In this document: positions 1-5,413 of the stretch, in pieces
Position numbering within the stretch: position 1 is the stretch's first letter
How the letters are laid out: every line of letters begins with the position of its first letter
NCBI GenBank assembly: GCA_035532215.1
Contig: DATKRK010000388.1
Span: forward strand, 1-11,920
Direction: 5' to 3'
Source: JAICIG01 sp035532215
Lineage (GTDB): Bacteria > Planctomycetota > Planctomycetia > Pirellulales > JAICIG01
DNA length: 11,920 nucleotides
The notes under the pieces: model-generated
What the model was told of the DNA's origin: nothing
Seen by the model: only the letters and a program-made list of their open reading frames with translations
Databases searched by the model: none
Position numbers and translations under genes: made by a program

Positions 1-135
1 CGTGGAATTCGCGATCCAACGCGCCCAAAGCAGCAGTTCCGATGCGCAGAATCGCCTTCCGCGAACATCTTCGTCCCAGGTCCCCGCCTCTCCAGCCTTG
101 GCTTTCCGACGAATAACGGGTTTCCCGACAGGCAC
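1..135 (-). CDS. possible partial gene downstream of the MerR regulator (C-terminus off the window)
   Basis: A GTG at 135-133 overlaps the TAG stop of the MerR-type gene by one base, and its frame stays open for 45 codons to the left edge. The peptide begins VPVGKPVIRRKAKAGEAG and continues through a stretch with several Trp and Leu (ELLLWARW). I recognise no family. The one-base overlap is the arrangement expected for translational coupling, and small MerR-type regulators are often followed by a co-regulated partner. However, all three minus-strand frames are open over this short stretch, so openness is no evidence and there is no strong ribosome binding site. Low confidence. Confidence 0.3.
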   Translation of the reverse strand, partial: MPVGKPVIRRKAKAGEAGTWDEDVRGRRFCASELLLWARWIANST

Positions 136-596
136 TAGCTAGCGTACGCGCCATTTTCTTTCCGCTTCGATCGCTTTTCAAGTTTTACGATTTGCGTCTT
201 CAGATCGGCCTCAATTGCGCCAATCGCAAACCCAGCAAAGACCAACTGCCCCGACCGGAGTAAGTCTTCGACCTTCCCGTCGGCCCTCTTCCACTCAAAA
301 CGTCGGCCGTCGGTGACGAGCACCTCGACAAAAGGCCGCTTTTCGCCAGTCCGCCGTTTAACGGTTTTCAGGGCCTTTTGAATTTTCTGAAGACTGAGTC
401 CAGTTGCTCGCAGTTGCTTGACGATCTTGATTTGGAGGAGGTCGTCAAACTCGTAAACCCTAGCTGAGCCTCGCCTGCCTTCCTGCCCTCGCCGCCGAGT
501 TGATTGGACGACGCCAAGCTCGTCCCAATAATCAAGGCATCGCTGCGACACTCCAGTAATTGATCGCGCCTCGCGAGCTGAAAAGGTCGAACCCAT
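135..596 (-). CDS. MerR-family transcriptional regulator
   Basis: A small DNA-binding regulator of about 153 residues. The N-terminal part (about residues 4-78) has the MerR winged-helix pattern: a helix-turn-helix around FSAREARSITGVSQRCLDYW, a wing ending SARVYEFDDL, then a helix with KQLRATGLSLQKIQKALK. The remaining 70 residues (PFVEVLVTDGRRFEW, then GQLVFAGFAIGAIEADL) form a small effector or dimerisation part with no Cys cluster, so this is not a mercury or redox-metal sensor of the classic kind. I chose ATG 596 rather than the upstream ATG at 644. Codons 1-16 of the longer version would cover a perfect palindrome and promoter-like hexamers, and the domain starts directly after 596. No Shine-Dalgarno precedes 596, which fits a leaderless message. 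GC is visibly lower than in the rest of the window, suggesting acquisition. Regulator role is well supported; its target is unknown, though antitoxin-type regulators have a similar size. Confidence 0.8.
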   Translation of the reverse strand: MGSTFSAREARSITGVSQRCLDYWDELGVVQSTRRRGQEGRRGSARVYEFDDLLQIKIVKQLRATGLSLQKIQKALKTVKRRTGEKRPFVEVLVTDGRRFEWKRADGKVEDLLRSGQLVFAGFAIGAIEADLKTQIVKLEKRSKRKENGAYAS

Positions 597-603
597 GCGG
601 GAC

Positions 604-631
604 AAAATACAACCTTGTTGTATTTTATCAA
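604..631 (-). promoter_or_regulatory. promoter with nested palindromic operator of the MerR-type gene
   Basis: Read on the minus strand, TTGATA (631-626) and TATTTT (609-604) are separated by 16 bases and resemble -35 and -10 boxes. A perfect 10-bp inverted repeat with a 3-base centre (arms 604-613 and 617-626, core TACAACAAGGTTGTA) fills the spacer and covers the -10. MerR-family proteins bind palindromes lying between -35 and -10, so autoregulation by the adjacent gene is the natural reading. The -10 lies 7 bases upstream of ATG 596, which would make the transcript leaderless or nearly so. The palindrome is directly seen; promoter activity and binding are inferred. Confidence 0.6.
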
Positions 632-644
632 GCAGGCAAACCAT

Positions 645-1136
645 GTGCCAATGCTTCCGAAAGCGCTAGTGGCGCGCGAATACTTGTCTTTGACCCCCAA
701 ACCTGCTGACGACGTGGGCATCCGTGGCCTCCTCGGCACATCGAAGCACAATTCCACGCCTGAACACCGGACAAGCTCAACAAGCAGTGCCGGGACGATT
801 ATCCAAAGAATTCGTGGCCGCTGGCCTTTATGCGCTAGCATAGCGCTCAACAGATTGGGCTGGCCTTCCCACGCTCCCTCACGAGCTAGAACGGCGCGGC
901 GACCATAGACTTGACGCTCGTCTGCCCTGGCTCGACGCCGCCGGGCTCAAAGCCTCGTCATCCGCCTTCTTTCCTCCCCCCCTGCGCTTTTCGCCACTCG
1001 CCTTGCGCAATCGCCAACAAGCTGCCCGCGGCGGCGACGGCGGCACGGGGGTTGCGGCCTGGGTGGGGCTGACGCCTGGCGGGCAATTTCGCCCGCAAGG
1101 GCGGTTGGCAAACTCGATAAGAGAGAGGAGAAACCG
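645..1136. other. intergenic region without a convincing gene
   Basis: No reading frame here has recognisable protein content. Frames that stay open on either strand are low-complexity or overlap the MerR promoter. The only structure I see is a short hairpin, GCGGGC at 1079-1084 pairing with GCCCGC at 1091-1096 across a 6-base loop, in the leader of the PepSY gene, and a purine-rich ribosome binding site at 1121-1130. The stretch should hold the PepSY promoter, but I could not pick one with confidence. Confidence 0.5.
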
Positions 1137-1763
1137 ATGAAGTATCGCTCTTTAGCAATTGCCGGGGCCGTGGCGCTGGCGTGCTCGCTGGCCGCCGTGA
1201 CGCGCGCGGGCGAAGATAAACAGCAAGAGTTCGAACGGGCCAAGGCTGGACTGGAGAAAGCCAAGCTGACGCTGGCGGAAGCGGTCGAGGCGGCTTCTAA
1301 GAAGGTTCCCGACGGCAAGGCGGTCGAAGCGGAAATCGAAACCGAAGCGGGCGGCGCGGCGTTCGAGGTCGAGGTCGTCAGCGGAACGAAGCATTTGGAA
1401 GTGAAAGTCGATGCTGACAACGGCGACATCCTCGGCGTCGAAGAGGAGGTCGAGGAGGAAGAGGAAGCCCGCAAAGGCGAGAAGAAACCGGACGACGAAC
1501 AATTGGAAAACGAGGCCGCCGCGACCTCGAAGATCAGTCTGTTGCACGCGATCCGCACGGCCTCGAAGGAAGTCGAAGGCGGCAAGCCGTTCGAAGCCAG
1601 CTTCGCGCGTCACAACGGATTGCTGGCCATCGAGGTTGAACTGCTCGACGGCTCGGAGATCAAAGAGGTATTCGTCGACGCCCAGACCGGGGCGGTCCTG
1701 GAGGTGAAACAGGAATTCACCGAGGACATGGACGACGAGGGCGAGGACGAAAGCGATTTGTGA
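1137..1763 (+). CDS. exported protein with two PepSY-type domains
   Basis: A 208-residue protein with an N-terminal signal sequence (MKYR then a hydrophobic stretch to about Ala24, cleavage likely before GEDK). Two homologous PepSY-like repeats follow. Repeat 1 covers about residues 42-102 (LAEAVEAASKKVPDGK to DADNGDILGVEEE) and repeat 2 about 134-193 (LLHAIRTASKEVEGGK to DAQTGAVLEVKQE). Both show the family's helix followed by beta strands and the D-x-x-x-G-x-(I/V)-L hairpin. An acidic, Lys-spiked linker (about 102-127) separates them and the C-terminus is again acidic (EDMDDEGEDESDL). PepSY domains occur in peptidase propeptides and in envelope proteins and are thought to bind or inhibit. 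There is no enzyme domain here, so a binding or inhibitory role outside the cytoplasm is inferred. ATG 1137 has an excellent ribosome binding site (GAGAGAGGAG, 6-base spacing). A strong terminator follows, so it is probably transcribed alone. Confidence 0.85.
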   Translation: MKYRSLAIAGAVALACSLAAVTRAGEDKQQEFERAKAGLEKAKLTLAEAVEAASKKVPDGKAVEAEIETEAGGAAFEVEVVSGTKHLEVKVDADNGDILGVEEEVEEEEEARKGEKKPDDEQLENEAAATSKISLLHAIRTASKEVEGGKPFEASFARHNGLLAIEVELLDGSEIKEVFVDAQTGAVLEVKQEFTEDMDDEGEDESDL

Positions 1764-1844
1764 TCGCTGGCTCGCGAAAAACAGCACGCGCAAGCGGCGG
1801 TTGCCCGAGGCGAGCGGGCCGTCCGCTCGTACAGCGTGATTTTG

Positions 1845-1892
1845 CCGCAGCCTGAACGACCCCGCCGGGCCGGTTCAGGCTGCGGTTTTTTT
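1845..1892 (+). terminator. intrinsic (Rho-independent) terminator after the PepSY gene
   Basis: A perfect 13-bp stem, CCGCAGCCTGAAC (1845-1857) with GTTCAGGCTGCGG (1873-1885), closes a 15-base GC-rich loop and is followed directly by seven T (1886-1892). This is a textbook terminator. It lies 82 bases after the PepSY stop codon and separates that gene from the peroxiredoxin, which must therefore have its own promoter in about 1893-2009. Confidence 0.93.
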
Positions 1893-2021
1893 CATGCCCG
1901 GCCGATCGGCTGCGGCGCCTTGCACGAAAATTGGACTCCTCTCACCCGGCGTGGTAAGGTGGCTCGGGGTCGGTCGAAAGGGGCGAGCGGCCCGGTTTTT
2001 TTCACCTTTGAGGAGTGTAGC

Positions 2022-2564
2022 ATGAAACGGTTGTTGAGAAGGTTTTTTTATGGGCTGACCGTCGCCGGAGCGGCGATGGCGGCGCATGCGGCGTCGGCCG
2101 ATGAGTTGAAAGTCGGCGACGAGGCGCCGGCGTTCGAGTTGAAAGGCAGCGACGGCAAAACGTACAAGCTCGACGATTACCGCGGCAAGCAGGTCGTCGT
2201 GGTGGCCTGGTTCCCCAAGGCGTTCACCGGGGGCTGAACGGCGGAGTGCAAGTCGTTCCGTGCGAACGGCAATCAGATCCGCTCTTTCGACGTGGCTTAT
2301 TTCACGGCCAGTTGCGACGACGAAGAAACGAACGCCAAGTTCGCCAAGTCGCTCGATCTCGATTACCCCATCTTGAGCGACCCGTCGAAAGAAGTCGCCA
2401 AATCTTTTGGGGTGCTCAATCCCAAGAACAGTCTTCCTTTCCGCTGGACCTTCTACATCGGCGAGGACGGCAAGATTCTCTATATCGATAAAGAGGTCAA
2501 GGCCGCCGAGCACGGCAAAGACGTCGTCGCCAAGCTGAAAGAGCTGGGCGTGGCGAAGAAGTAA
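2022..2564 (+). CDS. candidate selenocysteine peroxiredoxin (AhpC/TSA, PrxQ-like), exported, with in-frame TGA at 2235-2237
   Basis: A thioredoxin-fold peroxiredoxin that would reduce hydrogen or organic peroxides. It is 180 residues long if TGA at codon 72 is read as an amino acid. ATG 2022 has a good ribosome binding site (GAGGAG at 2010-2015, 6-base spacing). Residues 1-26 are a signal peptide (MKRLLRRFFYGL, hydrophobic core, cleavage after AASA), placing the enzyme outside the cytoplasm. Then come VGDEAPAFELKGSDGK and VVVVAWFPKAFTGG-U-TAEC, with U at the exact place of the peroxidatic cysteine of the (T/G)GCT motif. C-terminal of it the frame continues without shift through FTASCDDEETNAKFAKSL, DYPILSDPSKEVAKSFGV and FYIGEDGKILYIDKEV to TAA at 2562. 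Cys76 and Cys98 are possible resolving residues. Other genes here (PepSY, MBL, LOG) end at TGA, so the codon is not reassigned genome-wide. Alternatives are a nonsense mutation or a sequence error (TGC or TGT to TGA). Family identity is near certain; selenocysteine is likely but unproven. Confidence 0.85.
2235..2270 (+). promoter_or_regulatory. candidate bacterial SECIS element (UGA plus downstream hairpin)
   Basis: The UGA is at 2235-2237. A 7-bp stem, GTCGTTC (2252-2258) with GAACGGC (2264-2270) including one U-G pair, closes a 5-base loop CGTGC (2259-2263). The apical loop starts 21 bases after the UGA and has G at its second position. As I recall, the bacterial SECIS consensus asks for a hairpin whose loop lies 16-37 bases after UGA with a G in the first two loop bases, so both criteria are met. 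A competing pairing of GAACG (2236-2240) with CGTTC (2254-2258) is possible. The fold is my reading by eye, without energy calculation. Confidence 0.6.
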
Positions 2565-2643
2565 GCCGAGCCGTTTGCAAAATCGCAGCCGGCACGCCGC
2601 AGCCTGCGGTTCGCACGCATCGTTTGTCGACTCGGCCGCTACC

Positions 2644-2698
2644 AACCCGAAGCGCGAGCGAGGAACCGCGCCACGCTTCCTCGCCGTCGCTTCGGGTT
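2644..2698. repeat. palindromic repeat between convergent genes
   Basis: Two 22-base arms (2644-2665 and 2677-2698) are inverted copies with 3 mismatches around an 11-base loop; the outer part is AACCCGAAGCG / CGCTTCGGGTT. The element lies 22 bases past the flotillin stop and about 80 bases past the peroxiredoxin stop, so it could terminate or stabilise both convergent messages. There is no T-run, so it is not a classic terminator. I associate the CCCGAAGCG...CGAGG motif with dispersed repeats in planctomycete genomes, from memory. Confidence 0.75.
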
Positions 2699-2720
2699 CG
2701 TGTCGCTCGCCGCCGCCCGC

Positions 2721-4361
2721 TTATCCTTTGGCGGCGACCGGCCCGCTGTCGTCCTTGGCGTGCAGCCCGTTCGAGGCTGTACTCGCCGCGGCGCCGTCGG
2801 CGGCGCCGAGCTTGACCAGCGACTCGGGCAGTTCGATGCCGCCAATGTCTTTGAGCACCTGCATCATCGGCGGCAGCGAGTGGGCCATGCCTTGCAGAAA
2901 GCTGGCCGTGTTGCTCGTGCCGTTCTGCCCGCCGTTCTCCCAGACCACGACCTTGTCGAACTTGATGTTCGAAATGGCCTGTGCCGAGGCATGGGCCAGG
3001 TTGTCCAGGTGCTCGAGCATCAACATCTGGAAGGCTTGCTGGGCGCCGCCGCAGGCCGAAATGATCTGCTGCAAGCCTTCGCCCTTCTTGGCCAGGATTT
3101 CGTATTGGCCGCGGGCTTCGGCTTCGAGCTTGGCGAAGATCGCCTTGGCTTCGCCTTCGGCCTCGATGCGGCGTCGTTCGGCTTCGGCTTCGGCCTGCAC
3201 GATCACCTTGGCCTTTTCGGCCTTGGCCGGCGCTTCAAGCGCCGCGCGGCGTTCGGCTTCGACGCGCTCGGCTTCGGCCAGCGCCGCTTTGGCCATCGCC
3301 CGGTTCTGGGCTTCGAGCACGGCGGCTTCGGCCTCGCGCTTGCGCGTTTCGCCCAAGGCGTAAGCGTCGGCCTTCTTGACCAGCAATGCGGCTTGCGAAG
3401 CGGCGATCTCGGCCTGCGAAGCGTTTTCGCCCGCCACGGCCTTGGCGTTGGCGTCGGCCAGTTTGATGCGCATCGCCCGTTCGGCGTCTTTCACCTGGGC
3501 TTCGCGCTCGAAACCGGCGGTCTGTTCGCCGATGGCTTGCGCCTTTTGCAACTCGGCGATCCGCACGGCCTGCTCGCGCTGCGCGTCGCGGGTGCCGATC
3601 TCGCGGAGCTTGGTGGCCGCCGCGACTTGAATTACCTTGTCGCGCTCGGCCTCGGCCACGCGCGTCTCGCCGAGCTTTTCCTGCTCGGCCACGTCGCCGC
3701 GGGCTTGCTGGATGGCTTGCGAAGCGGCCTTCTGGCCGATGGCGTCGATATAGCCCGATTCGTCCGTAATGTCGGTGATGTTGACGTTGATCAGCACCAG
3801 GCCGACCTTCTTCAACTCCGGCTCCAACGAGCGCTGGACGTGTTCCAAAAACGTGTCGCGGTCGCGGTTGATGTCTTCGATCCGCATCGAAGCGATCACC
3901 TGCCGCAACTGGCCGAAGATGATTTCCTCGGCCTGCTCCTTGACCTGTTGCGTGTTCAGGCCCAGCAAGCGGATGGCCGCGTTTTGCATCACCTCGGGCG
4001 TGGTGCCGATGGCCACCGTGAACACGCTGGGCACGTTGACGCGGATATTCTCGGCCGACAGCGCGCCGCGCAGCGGGATTTCGATCTGGATTGGTTCGAG
4101 GCTTAACCAGGCGTAATCTTGAATCAGCGGGATGACGAATGCGGCGCCGCCGTGGATGCACTTCGACGCTTCGCCGCTGCCCGACTTGCCGTAGATCACC
4201 AGCACGCGGTTGCTCGGACAGCGCTTGTAGCGCGTGGCCAATTGCAGCAAGAACATCATGACGATGATCATCAGCACGATTGCGCTGACGGCGGCGATGA
4301 GGCCGGTGTTCGACTGGACCTGAGCCAGCAGCACGGGAATGAACGTGGCGGCGTTAAACAT
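2721..4361 (-). CDS. flotillin-family (SPFH/band 7) membrane scaffold protein
   Basis: A 546-residue flotillin like B. subtilis FloT (YuaG) or E. coli YqiK, proteins that form oligomeric scaffolds in functional membrane microdomains. It has one N-terminal membrane segment (about residues 19-42, NTGLIAAVSAIVLMIIVMMF) and an SPFH/PHB domain (about 45-230) with SNRVLVIYGKSGSGEASKC, the VPSVFTVAIGT strand and GYIDAIGQKAA. A long Ala/Glu-rich coiled coil follows (about 230-445; AEAEAERRRIEAEGEAKAIF is typical), then a variable C-terminus with a Gly/Asn/Gln-rich turn (ENGGQNGTSNTASF) and a charged tail. Length is normal for the family. Its ATG lies within the last codons of the upstream NfeD-like gene (8-base overlap), implying translational coupling. 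NfeD/flotillin pairing is a well-known conserved arrangement. Confidence 0.95.
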   Translation of the reverse strand: MFNAATFIPVLLAQVQSNTGLIAAVSAIVLMIIVMMFLLQLATRYKRCPSNRVLVIYGKSGSGEASKCIHGGAAFVIPLIQDYAWLSLEPIQIEIPLRGALSAENIRVNVPSVFTVAIGTTPEVMQNAAIRLLGLNTQQVKEQAEEIIFGQLRQVIASMRIEDINRDRDTFLEHVQRSLEPELKKVGLVLINVNITDITDESGYIDAIGQKAASQAIQQARGDVAEQEKLGETRVAEAERDKVIQVAAATKLREIGTRDAQREQAVRIAELQKAQAIGEQTAGFEREAQVKDAERAMRIKLADANAKAVAGENASQAEIAASQAALLVKKADAYALGETRKREAEAAVLEAQNRAMAKAALAEAERVEAERRAALEAPAKAEKAKVIVQAEAEAERRRIEAEGEAKAIFAKLEAEARGQYEILAKKGEGLQQIISACGGAQQAFQMLMLEHLDNLAHASAQAISNIKFDKVVVWENGGQNGTSNTASFLQGMAHSLPPMMQVLKDIGGIELPESLVKLGAADGAAASTASNGLHAKDDSGPVAAKG

Positions 4362-4992
4362 GAGCAGACCTCTGTGGTTCGGGAACGAGTTCGACTTCGA
4401 CCGTGTCGGGGCCGATCACGCCGACGACGACGACCTTGGCCCCCACGGGCAGATCGTTTTGGGAAGTCATGGCTTCGTATTCCATGGTGCGGTTTTGCAG
4501 ATTGATCTGGATCTTGCCCACGCCGCCTTTGTGTGCCGGGATGCGCAGGTAGACCGTGCCCGACTTGCCCACCGAGCGCTCGATGCGGGCGGTGCCGTCG
4601 GCCTTGAGCCGGTGCAGCGACTGCATGAGCCAATGTATGATGTACATCGCCGATAAGCCGGCCGCGACGGCCATCGCCAAGGTCAGCGGCAGCGGCAGAT
4701 TAGCCGAACCGCCGCCCATGCCCGCCAGCCCAAAAAACGTCAAGGCCGCAACAACCGTGCGAAAGGTTAGAATGCTCAAAAACGACGACGAGTGATGGGC
4801 GTCGTGCGCGGTCTCGCCGTCGTGCGCAGCGTCGCCGTCATGCGATTGCACGTCGTGGGCGAAATCGTGGCCGATGTCGTGCGGCAGGTCGTCGGGCATG
4901 TCGCCGTGTTCCAGGCCGATCAAGGCCATCGCGAACTGAAAAACCAGCACCGTGCCGCCCAAGGCGGCGCAAACGATATAGACAATACTCAT
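4354..4992 (-). CDS. NfeD/YuaF-like membrane protein, flotillin partner
   Basis: A 212-residue integral membrane protein with the layout of NfeD-like YuaF. There is one membrane helix at residues 3-27, two or three more at about 71-125, and a C-terminal soluble OB-fold domain (about 130-205: GTARIERSVGKSGTVYLRIP, GKIQINLQNRTMEYEAMT, PVGAKVVVVGVIGPDTVEVEL). NfeD proteins are thought to act with flotillins in membrane organisation. I chose ATG 4992 over the in-frame ATG at 5019 because AAGGAG at 5007-5002 sits 9 bases upstream. Unusual is the loop between the first two helices (residues 28-67), with nine His and ten Asp including six His-Asp pairs, which may bind metal. It overlaps the flotillin start by 8 bases and is the first gene of that operon. 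Confidence 0.88.
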   Translation of the reverse strand: MSIVYIVCAALGGTVLVFQFAMALIGLEHGDMPDDLPHDIGHDFAHDVQSHDGDAAHDGETAHDAHHSSSFLSILTFRTVVAALTFFGLAGMGGGSANLPLPLTLAMAVAAGLSAMYIIHWLMQSLHRLKADGTARIERSVGKSGTVYLRIPAHKGGVGKIQINLQNRTMEYEAMTSQNDLPVGAKVVVVGVIGPDTVEVELVPEPQRSAHV

Positions 4993-5413
4993 CGCCGTCA
5001 GCTCCTTATGCGGTCGCAACGGACCGCGTTGATAGGATTTCGTCGGAGACGGGCGGATCTTGGCGGAAAAAAGAGGCTTTGGCGCCCTCCATCATCCGCC
5101 GCTCGAAATGGGCTGTCAAATGCCGCCGGCCGTCCTACCGCAAATCCCGTCGCAAAGGTAGGTTACTAAGGCGAGCCGGAAGGGGGATCGAAGCCGGGAA
5201 GCCGATGCATTCGTTCTGGAAAGGAGATAGGGGGATACGGAGGAGATAGTGGGGATGAAACAAAGAATTCATCCCTGAAAAATCATCTCTTTTTATCTCC
5301 TTATCTCCTCCTCATCCCCCTATCTCCTTTGAAAAAAGGACCAAACTCGTGGCGCCCGAACCGTCCGCTTGGTCGGCCAGATAGATATCAATCCCGGATA
5401 GAACCGAAGGCGG
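4993..5413. other. divergent intergenic region between the nfeD-like and UbiD-family genes
   Basis: This 421-base gap should hold promoters for both directions. I see no gene. Short inverted repeats occur, for example GGCGGAT (5052-5058) with ATCCGCC (5094-5100). From 5220 to 5330 the gap is filled by a large inverted repeat described separately. The UbiD-family ATG has a short ribosome binding site, GAAGG at 5406-5410. I could not assign -10/-35 boxes with confidence. Confidence 0.5.
5220..5330. repeat. 111-base imperfect inverted repeat with nested hairpin, purine/pyrimidine-skewed
   Basis: The outer arms AAAGGAGATAGGGGGAT (5220-5236) and its exact complement (5314-5330) pair for 17 bp. 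After a 2-base mismatch the next 10 bp also pair (GGAGGAGATA at 5239-5248 with 5302-5311). Inside lies a second hairpin, GGGATGAA (5252-5259) with TTCATCCC (5268-5275). The left arm is nearly all purine, made of GGAGATA- and GGGGAT-like units, and the right arm is nearly all pyrimidine. It codes for nothing recognisable and looks like a small non-autonomous palindromic element or a strong transcript-end structure in front of the UbiD-family gene. Confidence 0.8.

Noticed and set aside
615..908. plus-strand frame in the 645-1136 gap
   Set aside because: It starts inside the MerR promoter palindrome, has no ribosome binding site, and its product has no recognisable features.
1836..2237. 133-codon frame ending at TGA 2237, as a separate short gene
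   Set aside because: Its first 62 codons cover the terminator and leader; the real start is ATG 2022 with a ribosome binding site, and the peroxiredoxin fold continues beyond the TGA.
2292..2564. independent gene starting at ATG 2292
   Set aside because: It begins in the middle of a peroxiredoxin beta strand with no ribosome binding site and would lack the active site; better read as the continuation of the gene starting at 2022.
2584..2603. second intrinsic terminator after the peroxiredoxin (CCGCAGCCTGCGG)
   Set aside because: The hairpin is very short and no T-run follows on the plus strand.
2700..4106. 468-codon plus-strand open frame opposite the flotillin gene
   Set aside because: It is the antisense shadow of a clear flotillin; its Gly/Leu/Phe/Asp-rich content is what a high-GC coiled-coil gene gives in reverse, and it has no family features.
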